Positions 51,692-60,858 of a stretch of 64,000 nt of DNA are shown piece by piece. The notes below the pieces were generated by a model that ran no database searches, was not told the DNA's origin, and worked only from the letters and a program-made list of their open reading frames with translations. This DNA comes from JAFMKE01 sp037624485 (lineage in GTDB: Bacteria; Bacteroidota; Bacteroidia; Chitinophagales; UBA8649), in contig JASJJC010000001.1 in assembly GCA_037624485.1 (NCBI GenBank), forward strand, positions 1 through 64,000, written 5' to 3'. A program made the position numbers and the translations under genes. The number at the start of each line of letters is the position of its first letter. Position 1 is the first letter of the stretch.

Positions 51692-53429
51692 AATAAAATA
51701 TATACTTATTACACTTTGTTTTTTACAATTCAATTCGACCTACTCGCAAAAGAAAAGTAAAAATAAAAAAGCGGATAAGAATCAAGAGCAAATGGTAATT
51801 AGCCAAGCCATTTTGTTAAAAGCAGAGCGCTTGTTTTTTGATGGACAGAAAGCCAAACTAACCGGAGACCTTGACGAGGCTTATGAGCAGTTTAGTGCTG
51901 CTGTAAAAATACATCCAAACTTGGATGCTGCATTCTATGAACTGGCTCAACTACAGCAGCTAGCAGAAGACTATAGTGGCGCTCAAAGGAATATGGAAAA
52001 GGCACTTGAGCTTTCTCCCAAAAATATATGGTATCGAATATTTTTGGGTGATTTATTAGCTTCTCAATTTGAATATGAGCAAGCTGCGAAAATCTATCAT
52101 GCTCTACGTACTGACAACACTCAAGAATATGACTTTTACTTTCAGGAAGCATATTATCTGCTTTTGACTGACCAGCTCAAACAAGCGATCAGTGTTTACG
52201 ATGAGATAGAAGCCGCTATCGGTGTGCAGGCTGAAGCGTCTTTGCAAAAACACAAGATATACGCTCGATTAAGTAAGCACGAGGAGGCGGAAGCCACGCT
52301 ATTGAAATTAATCGATACGTTTCCAGCTGATCTCGAATTTAGAAATGAATTGGCCAATTATTATTTGATCAATGGGAACACGAAAAGAGCGGTAGAAACA
52401 TTTGAAGAAATTTTAAAGATAAATCTGAATGATGTTTACGCATTAACCTCACTAGCCGATTACTATAAAACTATTGGTGATGAGAAGAGGGCAATAGAAT
52501 ATTCAGAAAGAGCTTTTGCTAACCCGGATATACCCATTGATGCAAAGATTTCAGTACTGTATAACTATATCCAATATTATGATCAAAGAAAAGAACAAAT
52601 TATAGAGGCATTTGATTTAGCGGATATTTTAATTCGAACTCACCCCAAAGAAGCAAAAGGATATGCCATAGCCGGTGATTTACGAAATTTGGATAATAGT
52701 CCTGAAGAAGCCTTGTTTTATTATTATCAATCTTTGGAGCATCAACAAGACATCTTTACGGTATGGCAACAAATATTTTTTATAAATAGCGATTTACAAA
52801 ATTCTGATACCTTGATTAAATATACTGAATTAGCGAAGGAGTTTTTCCCCAATCAAGGATTAGTTTATTTTTTTAATGGTCTTGGGTATCAGCAAAAAAA
52901 GAACTATGCTCAAGCTGAAAAGGCGTATTCTCGAGGAATAAAAATGGCTGGAGATAATATAGAATTGAAGGCCCAATTATACGCTAATATGGGCGATGTT
53001 TACAATGAATTGAACAACTTTGAGGAAAGCGATAGGCATTTTGAAAAAGCTTTAGATATAAACCCAAGAAATGCATACGTACTAAATAACTACAGTTACT
53101 ATCTATCGCTTCGTGGAGAGAATTTAAAAAAAGCGGAAGAATTGAGCTTTTTAGCTAATGAGATTGAACCAAACAATAGTTCATTTTTGGATACTTATGC
53201 ATGGGTGCTGTACAAATCAGAAAAATATAAGGATGCGAAAGAATGGCAAATGAAAGCAATTGATGCATCGGAAAACCCAAGCGCTACTCTTATGGAGCAT
53301 TTAGGGGACATATTGTTTAAGTTAGGTGATGAAAAAAATGCTTTAGAAAAGTGGAAACAAGCTCTTGAACTCAGCGATGGTAGTGAGAAATTAGTAAAAA
53401 AAATTGCAGATAAAACATTGTATGAATAG
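51684..53429 (+). CDS. Exported tetratricopeptide-repeat protein
   Basis: A 581-residue protein from the ATG at 51684, which gives a signal peptide ending NSTYSQ; the frame is open upstream to 51660. TPR units run through much of the protein, for example AYEQFSAAVKIHPNLDAAF, AQRNMEKALELSPK, RAVETFEEILKINLNDVYAL and SDRHFEKALDINPRNAYVL. It is probably a periplasmic or outer-membrane-linked scaffold. It overlaps the genes on both sides by 8 bases, showing tight translational coupling. Confidence 0.88.
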   Translation: MNRIKYILITLCFLQFNSTYSQKKSKNKKADKNQEQMVISQAILLKAERLFFDGQKAKLTGDLDEAYEQFSAAVKIHPNLDAAFYELAQLQQLAEDYSGAQRNMEKALELSPKNIWYRIFLGDLLASQFEYEQAAKIYHALRTDNTQEYDFYFQEAYYLLLTDQLKQAISVYDEIEAAIGVQAEASLQKHKIYARLSKHEEAEATLLKLIDTFPADLEFRNELANYYLINGNTKRAVETFEEILKINLNDVYALTSLADYYKTIGDEKRAIEYSERAFANPDIPIDAKISVLYNYIQYYDQRKEQIIEAFDLADILIRTHPKEAKGYAIAGDLRNLDNSPEEALFYYYQSLEHQQDIFTVWQQIFFINSDLQNSDTLIKYTELAKEFFPNQGLVYFFNGLGYQQKKNYAQAEKAYSRGIKMAGDNIELKAQLYANMGDVYNELNNFEESDRHFEKALDINPRNAYVLNNYSYYLSLRGENLKKAEELSFLANEIEPNNSSFLDTYAWVLYKSEKYKDAKEWQMKAIDASENPSATLMEHLGDILFKLGDEKNALEKWKQALELSDGSEKLVKKIADKTLYE

Positions 53430-54168
53430 ACTTTTACCTTTTTTATTACTTGTCTTTGTTCTCGCTTGCAAGAGCACAAGTGAAATTAGTAGTTCTGCTG
53501 GAAAAAAGATGAGTGCCAAGCAATTGTCTAAACAAATGCTTGCCGCTAACTATGAATTCGATTTTTTACAAGCTAAAGCGCGTATAAAATTTGATGATGG
53601 TGCAATTAATCAAAGTTTTACGGCAAATATTCGAATAGAAAATAACTCGACCATTTGGATTTCATTAACTGGACCATTTGGAATTGAAGGAGCAAGAGTG
53701 TTGATGACTGAAGATAGGATACAGATTATTGATCGCTTGAATAACAAATACTATGATGAGGAGTACACCTTTATCGATCAATATTTATCGTTTCAAACCA
53801 GCCTTCTTTTCCTTCAAAAATTAATTGTAGGCAATATCTTTCAAGATGAGTTGAGTAAGTATAAAGTGTTGTTGGATCACGAGAATTACGTTATTAATAA
53901 TGATTATAATGGTTTAGATGCAAAGTATACAATTTCGCCAAATTTTAAGTATCGCAGGGTAGAAATGGATGAGAAATTTGGGAGTAGGAACATTGAAATG
54001 GACTTCAATGAGTATAAATTTATAGATAAGCAGTTATTTGCAATGCTTAGAAATATCCATTTTTCTGAAAATGGAAAGGATGTCTTTATTGAAATGAATT
54101 TTTCAAAAGTAAAGAAAGAAAACGCTTTAGAATTTCCATTTAATGTACCAGATAGGTTGAAAAACTAG
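53422..54168 (+). CDS. DUF4292 family lipoprotein
   Basis: A 248-residue lipoprotein from the ATG at 53422, with lipobox VLACK (Cys16). The body is beta-rich, with IWISLTGPFGIEGARVLMT and a C-terminal MEMNFSKVKKE-like strand, matching DUF4292, which resembles LolA/LolB-like lipoprotein carriers. A role in outer-membrane lipoprotein handling is plausible but not shown. It lies between TPR and LytM genes, an order seen widely in Bacteroidota. Confidence 0.87.
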   Translation: MNRLLPFLLLVFVLACKSTSEISSSAGKKMSAKQLSKQMLAANYEFDFLQAKARIKFDDGAINQSFTANIRIENNSTIWISLTGPFGIEGARVLMTEDRIQIIDRLNNKYYDEEYTFIDQYLSFQTSLLFLQKLIVGNIFQDELSKYKVLLDHENYVINNDYNGLDAKYTISPNFKYRRVEMDEKFGSRNIEMDFNEYKFIDKQLFAMLRNIHFSENGKDVFIEMNFSKVKKENALEFPFNVPDRLKN

Positions 54169-54174
54169 ATTTAA

Positions 54175-55434
54175 ATGCAAAATCGATTCCCCATAAAATC
54201 AATTTTTCTAAAATTACTTTTACTTGCGTTATTATTTAACGGCGCTTACCAGGTTTCTTACGCTCAACCCAACAAGAAAGCGAACTTACAAAATCAATAC
54301 AAGAAATTACAAAATGATATAAAACAAATCGAAACTTTAATTGCCAGTACTCAGGCAGAAAAATCGAATTCTTTAGATCAGTTGAAATCTATTAATTCTA
54401 AAATAAATGTTCGACAGAGTTTAATTAACAATATTAATTCTCAAGTTGAGTTTATTCAAAAAAACATACAGAATAAGCAGGAAGTAATTACATCTTTAGA
54501 AATGGATATTCTTCGCTTAAAAGAAGAGTATGCCAATATGGTTTTGAATGCATACAAGAACAAGTACAATGCAACAAATGCATTAAGTTTTTTGTTTTCC
54601 TCAGACAGTTTTAACCAAGCGATTCAACGCTTTACTTACATTAGAAGTTATGCAAAAACTCGCCAAAATCAGGCGAGTTTAATCGAAAAGACCATCGAGG
54701 ACTTGAATGTAAAGATTCAAAAGTTAGATGAAGAGAAGAATGCGAAAGAGTCTTTTCTGAATGAGGAGAAAAAGCAAAGACTTGCATTTGAGGCAGAGAG
54801 ATCAATTAAGAGTGAGTTGATTGCTAAGCTTCAAAGTGATGAGGAGAGACTGAAGCAGCAAGTCAATAATAAAAATCAAGCCGCTCAAGCCTTGAATAAT
54901 CAGATTCAAAAAATTATTGAGGAAGAAATAAAGTTAGCGAAAGAAAAGGCCGCGAAGGAGGCCGCTGATAAAGGTGAGCCCGCTCCAGCTAAAGGATTAT
55001 CCTTAACTCCAGAGGAACAACAATTGTCCAATGATTTCATCAATAATCTGGGTAAATTACCTTGGCCAGTCGCTAAAGGCTTTGTGATAAGTAAGTTTGG
55101 AAAACATGAGCATGAAAGCGTGAAACACGTGTATACGAATAATAATGGAGTAGATATCAAAACTGAAAAGGATGCATTAGTGAGAGTGGTATTTTCAGGA
55201 ACTGTGGTTAACTCATTTTACCTGCCTTCAACTCAAAACTCGGTAATTGTTAAGCATGGAGAGTATTATTCGGTCTATTCTAATTTAAAGATTGTCTCGG
55301 TTATTGCAGGGGAAAAACTAAATACCAAACAAAATATAGGAGTTGCTTATACCGAAGGTAGCACGAGTAAAGTCCATTTGGAGATTTGGAAAGGTATGGA
55401 AAAAACTAACCCTGAGCTATGGTTGGCTCGCTAG
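54175..55434 (+). CDS. EnvC-like murein hydrolase activator with degenerate LytM domain
   Basis: A 419-residue exported protein with a signal peptide (to about SYAQ, residue 32), a long coiled coil (about residues 35-260) and a C-terminal LytM/M23 domain (about 295-415). The usual first metal motif HxxxD is replaced by NNNGVDI, and the second HxH reads KVHLEIW, so zinc ligands are missing. This is the pattern of EnvC/NlpD factors, which activate amidases rather than cut peptidoglycan themselves. It begins 6 bases after the DUF4292 gene. Confidence 0.9.
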   Translation: MQNRFPIKSIFLKLLLLALLFNGAYQVSYAQPNKKANLQNQYKKLQNDIKQIETLIASTQAEKSNSLDQLKSINSKINVRQSLINNINSQVEFIQKNIQNKQEVITSLEMDILRLKEEYANMVLNAYKNKYNATNALSFLFSSDSFNQAIQRFTYIRSYAKTRQNQASLIEKTIEDLNVKIQKLDEEKNAKESFLNEEKKQRLAFEAERSIKSELIAKLQSDEERLKQQVNNKNQAAQALNNQIQKIIEEEIKLAKEKAAKEAADKGEPAPAKGLSLTPEEQQLSNDFINNLGKLPWPVAKGFVISKFGKHEHESVKHVYTNNNGVDIKTEKDALVRVVFSGTVVNSFYLPSTQNSVIVKHGEYYSVYSNLKIVSVIAGEKLNTKQNIGVAYTEGSTSKVHLEIWKGMEKTNPELWLAR

Positions 55435-55484
55435 ATGCCTATTAACAATTTTAGTTAATATTCCCTTTTCTAAGTAAATCCTTG

Positions 55485-55492
55485 TAATTTTG
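55485..55492 (+). promoter_or_regulatory. -7 element for tatA
   Basis: TAATTTTG matches TAnnTTTG and ends 19 bases before the tatA ATG. TTCC at 55461-55464 is a poor -33 candidate. Confidence 0.4.
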
Positions 55493-55511
55493 TTAATAAA
55501 TCATTTGAATT

Positions 55512-55736
55512 ATGAATACAATGTTATTGTGGACACCAGGTGTAGGAGAAATAGTTGTAATAGCGCTTGTCGTGTTATTATTGTTTGGAGGTAAAAAAAT
55601 ACCTGAGTTAATGAAAGGCTTAGGAAGTGGTGTAAGAGAATTCAATTCGGCTAAAAACTCTATCAAAAACGAGATTGAAGATGGGATGAAAGAGCCAAAA
55701 AGTGAAGTAAAACCTGACCCAAAAGAGACGGAGTAA
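55512..55736 (+). CDS. tatA: Twin-arginine translocase subunit TatA
   Basis: A 74-residue TatA/B family protein: an N-terminal transmembrane helix (about residues 8-22), the LFGGKKIPELMKGLGSGVREF hinge and amphipathic region, and a charged tail. TatA forms the pore for folded proteins exported by the Tat path. tatC is not nearby. It lies 10 bases before gatA. Confidence 0.93.
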   Translation: MNTMLLWTPGVGEIVVIALVVLLLFGGKKIPELMKGLGSGVREFNSAKNSIKNEIEDGMKEPKSEVKPDPKETE

Positions 55737-55746
55737 GAGCTTTTTA

Positions 55747-57156
55747 ATGAAAAAATATACTTCTCTTACCGCGTTACAGGCAGATCTTAATGCAGGCATA
55801 ATTAGTTGCAACCAACTCGTTCAGCATTTTTTAGAACAAATTGAATCCAAAAAAAAGTTAAATGTTTTTCTAGAGGTCTTTGGGGATGAGGCATTGGCTA
55901 GAGCTAATGAGCTAGATCTAAAAAGTGAATCAAAAGGTAAACTTTTTGGGATGGTCATTGGAATAAAGGATAATATTTGCTACGCCAATCACAAGGTCTC
56001 AGCTTCATCTAAAATGCTTGAGAATTTTGAATCCTTATTTTCATCAACTGCTGTTGAGCGTCTTTTAGCGGAAGATGCGATAATTATCGGGAGATTAAAC
56101 TGTGACGAATTCGCCATGGGAGGGTCAAATGAGAATTCAGCCTTTGGACCTGTATTAAATGAAGCGGATAATACTCGTGTTTCGGGTGGATCTTCCGGAG
56201 GGAGTGCTGTAGCCGTCCAAGCAGGCTTGTGTCATGCTAGTTTAGGGTCCGATACGGGAGGATCAATTCGTCAACCTGCATCTTTCTGCGGTGTAGTTGG
56301 ATTTAAACCTACTTATGGTAGGGTATCTCGACACGGTTTGATTGCCTTTGGTTCATCATTTGATCAAATAGGCCCATTTACCCATAGTGTTGAGGATGCT
56401 CAAAAGATTTTGGAAGTTATTAATGGAGAGGATAGTTTTGATTCTACCGCTATTCAAAATACCGTTGATTCGTATAGCTTGGAATCGGGAAATAAATATA
56501 AAATAACCTATTTTAAAGAGATTATTGAAAGTTCAGGATTAAATCCTGAGGTTAAAGCCTCTTTTGAGGATTTGATTCAAAAGCTTAAAGATCTCGGTCA
56601 TCAAGTAGAAGCAAGAACTTTTCCATTATTGGATTATACAATTCCCACCTATTATGTCTTAACAACTGCTGAAGCTTCATCCAATCTATCTAGATATGAT
56701 GGGGTGCATTATGGTTACCGTTCTAATGATGCAGCAAATATGGATGAGGTTTACAAGAAGTCTAGATCGGAAGGTTTTGGAAAAGAAGTCAAAAATAGAA
56801 TTATGTTAGGCACCTTTGTTTTGAGTGCAGGATATTATGATGCCTATTATTCAAAGGCTCAAAAGGTTAGAAGGATGCTGAGTGATGAGGTTCAAAAAAT
56901 TTACCTTGATTTTGATTTTATCCTTTCTCCTACAACTCCCGCAGCAGCATTTAAGTTTGGCGAAAAAACAACGGATCCAGTTGAGATGTACCTTGAGGAT
57001 ATTTACACAGTATTGGCTAATCTAGTGGGTAATCCGGCTATTTCATTGCCACTATATAATACTAAAGATAAGCTGCCGGTAGGCATGCAGTTGATGGCTA
57101 ACAACCAAGAAGAGGCTAAATTATTTTCTTTATCCAAGGTATTGATGAACGAGTAG
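55747..57156 (+). CDS. gatA: Asp-tRNA(Asn)/Glu-tRNA(Gln) amidotransferase subunit A
   Basis: A 469-residue amidase-signature protein. The catalytic lysine is in GIKDNICY, and the Ser-cisSer pair lies in GGSSGGSAVAV and SDTGGSIRQPA. GatA releases ammonia from glutamine for GatB, converting mischarged Glu-tRNA(Gln) or Asp-tRNA(Asn). gatB and gatC are not in this window. Fusion or operon with tatA (10-base gap) is common in this phylum. Confidence 0.95.
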   Translation: MKKYTSLTALQADLNAGIISCNQLVQHFLEQIESKKKLNVFLEVFGDEALARANELDLKSESKGKLFGMVIGIKDNICYANHKVSASSKMLENFESLFSSTAVERLLAEDAIIIGRLNCDEFAMGGSNENSAFGPVLNEADNTRVSGGSSGGSAVAVQAGLCHASLGSDTGGSIRQPASFCGVVGFKPTYGRVSRHGLIAFGSSFDQIGPFTHSVEDAQKILEVINGEDSFDSTAIQNTVDSYSLESGNKYKITYFKEIIESSGLNPEVKASFEDLIQKLKDLGHQVEARTFPLLDYTIPTYYVLTTAEASSNLSRYDGVHYGYRSNDAANMDEVYKKSRSEGFGKEVKNRIMLGTFVLSAGYYDAYYSKAQKVRRMLSDEVQKIYLDFDFILSPTTPAAAFKFGEKTTDPVEMYLEDIYTVLANLVGNPAISLPLYNTKDKLPVGMQLMANNQEEAKLFSLSKVLMNE

Positions 57157-57239
57157 TTTCTAGCGACTGTTAGATGGATTTCCAAGAGACAAATCGCTTA
57201 ATTATTTTCGTAGTTTAACAAACGGTAAAACTTGCAATA

Positions 57240-58301
57240 ATGAAATTTTTAAATCCTTTACTTCTTGTTTTAGTTTTATTATGTATTTCCTGCAGTGGTG
57301 ATGGAGAAAGTTCATTTGGCCTTTCAAATGTTTTGCCCTCCTCAACAGGCTCTGCCGATGAGCTTATGTTTATACTACCGGATAATTTAAATTCAAGTTC
57401 AACCAAAAAGGCAATCAATCAAGCGTTTAAAAAATCATACCGAATATTGCCTCAAGAGGAAACAATCTTTAACATCAGCAAGGTTGATTTTAGTGCAGCT
57501 AATAGTTTGATGTATAGATTTAGAAATATTGTCCTAATGGCAGTAAGCAATCAAGAAAATGGCATTCTAAAAATGGCAAAAGAGGTTCTTTCAGCCAAAG
57601 AATTTGAAGAATTAGTAAATGGTGAAAAGCAAACGTTTATCATAAAGAATGTTTGGAGCAAACCACAGAACGTCATCTTTCTTTTTGGCAAGGATGCAGT
57701 CGATTTACAAGCCAATTTAACCGCAAGTGCTCCAAGTATTATTAATCATATTACAAAAACGGATTTAGCGGCACATAAAAAGATCGCATACATCAATGGA
57801 GTCAATGGAAAGTTAAAGGAACAATGGCAAGAGTTTTATAATATTAGTCTAGATATCCCTTCTGAGTTTAAGCTCGCGGAGAATGAGGGTAGCTTTGTTT
57901 CCTTAAGAAAGGATATTCCCAAGGGTATGATATTTATTTACTTTGATGTTGTCAGTTATAGCGGCAAAGTTCCTGATGTCAATTATGGAATTACATTGCG
58001 GAATGAAAGAGGTAAATACGTAAGTAGCAGCTCTCTAAATAGTTATATGTCGACAGACAGTACACTTGGATTTATTGAAACTAAAACGATAAATAATCAA
58101 GTCATTAAGTATGAGACCAGCGGACTTTGGCGGATGGAAAATGATTTTATGGGCGGGCCATTTATTAATCAATACATTATTGATGATATAAACAATAGAG
58201 TGATTTTGTTAGATGGATTCATATTTGCACCTGGTGAAGATCACAAGAAGCGATACATGCGTCAACTCGAGGCAATTTTTAGCACATTAGCTATTGATTA
58301 G
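57240..58301 (+). CDS. DUF4837 family lipoprotein
   Basis: A 353-residue protein with a lipoprotein signal and lipobox CISCS (Cys18). The sequence is that of DUF4837, a Bacteroidota family of unknown function; recognisable stretches are LPSSTGSADELMFILPD and FIFAPGEDHKKRYMRQLEAI near the C-terminus. It is most likely an outer-membrane lipoprotein. It is convergent with the PorP/SprF gene. Confidence 0.87.
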   Translation: MKFLNPLLLVLVLLCISCSGDGESSFGLSNVLPSSTGSADELMFILPDNLNSSSTKKAINQAFKKSYRILPQEETIFNISKVDFSAANSLMYRFRNIVLMAVSNQENGILKMAKEVLSAKEFEELVNGEKQTFIIKNVWSKPQNVIFLFGKDAVDLQANLTASAPSIINHITKTDLAAHKKIAYINGVNGKLKEQWQEFYNISLDIPSEFKLAENEGSFVSLRKDIPKGMIFIYFDVVSYSGKVPDVNYGITLRNERGKYVSSSSLNSYMSTDSTLGFIETKTINNQVIKYETSGLWRMENDFMGGPFINQYIIDDINNRVILLDGFIFAPGEDHKKRYMRQLEAIFSTLAID

Positions 58302-58315
58302 TTGGGTAGCTCAAC

Positions 58316-59374
58316 TTAAAAAGTAGGACAAAAACGTTCATAATTAATTCGTCCAGGTTCTGCTTGGTTGTGTATATATACTACACTGATTTCTAGAGCA
58401 CCTACAGATTTGCTAGCGCCTCTGAAGCCAGAAGTGTTAAAGTCGTAACTTATACCAACTCGTGTGTTCGATACTTCACCTCCTAGGGTAAGGATAGCCG
58501 CATCATTTTTAAAGCCATCTACTCCTCCAACTATACGAGCCCATGCTCCTGCAAATCCTTTAAAGTTTTCTGAAAAAGAATATTCAAATCCAGACCCTAA
58601 ATTAATTTGTTGAGCTTGCGTTTGCACCATGTATAGAAACGTAGGAAGTATTTTGAAATATTTCCCTGGTTTGATTGATAAACCACCATGAGCAGTATAG
58701 CGCATGTTCAATTCATTTTTCTCTGCTTGTTGGTCGAGGAAATTTTCTCCTGGAGTTGTTAAGTGATTAGCAGCAAAGCCGAAATAATAACTGAATTTCT
58801 CTGAAGCCATTGATGAAAATAATGCACCAGCATTTAAGTCAAAATAGCCAAAATTTCCTTGATTGAAATTACTCTCTCCATCATCTATGAAAGGATTAAA
58901 ACTATTAATAGTCCCATCAAACTGTTGTTCAAACAACAAATCATATCGAAAGATTCTTTTTTGAATGTATCCCGCCTGAAATCCAAGGGAAAGTCTACTT
59001 CTACCATACCTGTCTACTGCTTGATGATAGGCAAGAGAACCCATTACTGCATAAGTTGCTAAAGAGCCATTTCCCGCTTCATCTGCATAAAACATTGCTC
59101 CTACGCCTAAGCCATTATCTCTCAGTTTTTTTCGAAATAGAGAAGCATCAAATGATCCTTGGTAAGTGTTGTAGGGAGCGACAGAATTACTGGTTGGAAT
59201 AGTAAACCATTGACCTCTGTAATTGGCTGCAACTCTAAAATCACCATTAATTAATCCTGTCATCGCAGGATTTAATGTAAGTGGTGAGGCATAATATTGC
59301 GAAAAATGAATGTCTTGAGCTGATGCTCCAAGAATAAGCATTAGTGTTAATACTATGAAGGAAAGTCTTTTCAT
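58316..59374 (-). CDS. PorP/SprF family type IX secretion membrane protein
   Basis: A 352-residue outer-membrane protein with a signal peptide ending GASAQ. The N-terminal QDIHFSQYYASPLTLNPAMTG motif is the hallmark of the PorP/SprF family, and the C-terminus forms a barrel. These proteins anchor or assist T9SS substrates, often partnered with large adhesins such as SprB-like proteins, but no such gene lies beside it. It appears to be a single-gene unit. Confidence 0.93.
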   Translation of the reverse strand: MKRLSFIVLTLMLILGASAQDIHFSQYYASPLTLNPAMTGLINGDFRVAANYRGQWFTIPTSNSVAPYNTYQGSFDASLFRKKLRDNGLGVGAMFYADEAGNGSLATYAVMGSLAYHQAVDRYGRSRLSLGFQAGYIQKRIFRYDLLFEQQFDGTINSFNPFIDDGESNFNQGNFGYFDLNAGALFSSMASEKFSYYFGFAANHLTTPGENFLDQQAEKNELNMRYTAHGGLSIKPGKYFKILPTFLYMVQTQAQQINLGSGFEYSFSENFKGFAGAWARIVGGVDGFKNDAAILTLGGEVSNTRVGISYDFNTSGFRGASKSVGALEISVVYIHNQAEPGRINYERFCPTF

Positions 59375-59429
59375 ACTAGACTGGGTTTTTACTTAGGTGC
59401 ATAAAGCACTAATTTAAACAAAAATTTAT

Positions 59430-60344
59430 TTAACGCTTTAATATACGTAGGAATTTCGGTAAAAGATTCAGTTTAATGTGATAATAACTTGTCTTTTTTG
59501 CGCCAAATCCTTTGTAAAAGTTTGCCACCCCTTTTATCATTGAACCTTCAAAGTCCAAGTATTTATATTGCCCTGAGTTGGTTTGAATTAAGTGATCGAT
59601 TAAAAAAGCCATTGCTCCTGATTTGTTTCCACTAGCGCTGCTTGCTGGTAGCAAGTTTATCAAGCGTTGAGGATGACTTATTATGAAATTTGCAGCGATT
59701 AATTCATTTTGTTGATTATTTACACCAATTATAAATCCCATATTATAATGAATCGCTTTGTAAACTATTCGAAGGATTGAATAATAATGTTTGTCCTTAA
59801 ACCCTTTCACCTTTGGCCCGGTATGTTTTCTGTAGAAATCCGCAAAGGCCTCGGGAGATATTTGTTTGTTGATGACTAGTTCTTCTTTAGTAGCCTTTTT
59901 AACTTTCCTCAAAACATTACCCGAATATTGTTCTCGCAGTTCTGAGTATGTTGGCTTTAAATCTAGTAAATAATTGATTCTCTCCGCACTTTGACCAATT
60001 TCTGGAGCAAAATTACTTTCATTAAGAGACATATCGATGTACTTAACCCAACTCGGAATGGCATTAAAAAATTGCGTAGAGGTTTCTTTGCTGATAGGAA
60101 GATCGCTATAAATGCCTAGTTGTTGAGTGAAAAAAGGTTGATAGTTGTAATGGATGCCAAACTTCTTTCCCAAAACAATCGGCATAACGATTTTATAATT
60201 CCCTACGACTAAGCCCATCCAATCTTCGCAAACATTATCGAGGTACCAGGTATATGCATAAGGGGGGGATCCAAGCGCAAAGTGAACGCAACCATTCCAC
60301 CGCTTATCATCAATTTCTTCTCTTCGTTCTAATTTAATCTGCAT
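59430..60344 (-). CDS. GNAT/FemAB-like acyltransferase-fold protein
   Basis: A 304-residue protein with a FemAB/GNAT-like C-terminal half (GVANFYKGFGAKKTSYYHIK). The middle SPEAFADFYRKHTGPKVKGF and the ASSASGNKSGAMAFLIDHLI segments also fit this fold. FemAB proteins add amino acids to peptidoglycan precursors, but many Bacteroidota members have unknown roles. It is divergent from the RidA gene. Confidence 0.75.
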   Translation of the reverse strand: MQIKLERREEIDDKRWNGCVHFALGSPPYAYTWYLDNVCEDWMGLVVGNYKIVMPIVLGKKFGIHYNYQPFFTQQLGIYSDLPISKETSTQFFNAIPSWVKYIDMSLNESNFAPEIGQSAERINYLLDLKPTYSELREQYSGNVLRKVKKATKEELVINKQISPEAFADFYRKHTGPKVKGFKDKHYYSILRIVYKAIHYNMGFIIGVNNQQNELIAANFIISHPQRLINLLPASSASGNKSGAMAFLIDHLIQTNSGQYKYLDFEGSMIKGVANFYKGFGAKKTSYYHIKLNLLPKFLRILKR

Positions 60345-60399
60345 ATTGTGCCCTAAAAATACGACTTTGCTTTATTTTTACGATTAAAACCAAACAATC

Positions 60400-60780
60400 A
60401 TGAAAAAAGAAATCGTTAATACCATAAATGCTCCCGCTCCAATTGGGCCATATAACCAAGCAACAAAAGCAAACAACACTTTGTTTATCTCTGGCCAGAT
60501 TCCTGCTGATCCCGCAACTGGTGAAATAATTAATTCTTCAATTGAAGATGAGACGCATATGGTTATGAAAAATTTAAAAGCAATTTTAGATGAAGCTGGA
60601 TTGGGCTTTGATAATGTTTTAAAGACCTCTATTTTTATTTCTGACATGGACAATTTTAACAAAATCAATACGGTTTATGGTTCCTATTTTACATCTGATT
60701 TCCCTGCAAGAGAAACTGTTCAAGTCTCTCGTTTACCCAAAGATGTCAATGTAGAAATTTCAGCCATTGCTAGTTTTTAA
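60400..60780 (+). CDS. ridA: RidA family enamine/imine deaminase
   Basis: A 126-residue Rid protein. Family segments are NAPAPIGPYNQA, FISGQIPADPATG, and PARETVQVSRLPKDVNVEI, which holds the conserved substrate-binding arginine. It hydrolyses reactive enamine/imine intermediates such as 2-aminoacrylate released by PLP enzymes. The length is typical. It is transcribed towards the Bat genes but separated by a predicted promoter. Confidence 0.95.
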   Translation: MKKEIVNTINAPAPIGPYNQATKANNTLFISGQIPADPATGEIINSSIEDETHMVMKNLKAILDEAGLGFDNVLKTSIFISDMDNFNKINTVYGSYFTSDFPARETVQVSRLPKDVNVEISAIASF

Positions 60781-60843
60781 TAAAAGACTAGTTAAAATTC
60801 TTTAAATTAAGTAGTCAGTATTTTAAATGAATGCGACCTTTTC

Positions 60844-60851
60844 TATTTTTG
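60844..60851 (+). promoter_or_regulatory. -7 element for the Bat operon
   Basis: TATTTTTG matches TAnnTTTG and ends 7 bases before the ATG at 60859. A TTTA at 60821-60824 lies 19 bases upstream. The leader would be only a few bases long. Confidence 0.45.
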
Positions 60852-60858
60852 ATCAATA

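Noticed and set aside
58303..58320. Short hairpin between the DUF4837 and PorP/SprF genes
   Set aside because: It has a 7-bp stem with one G-T pair and no clear T tract on either strand, so it is too weak to call a terminator.
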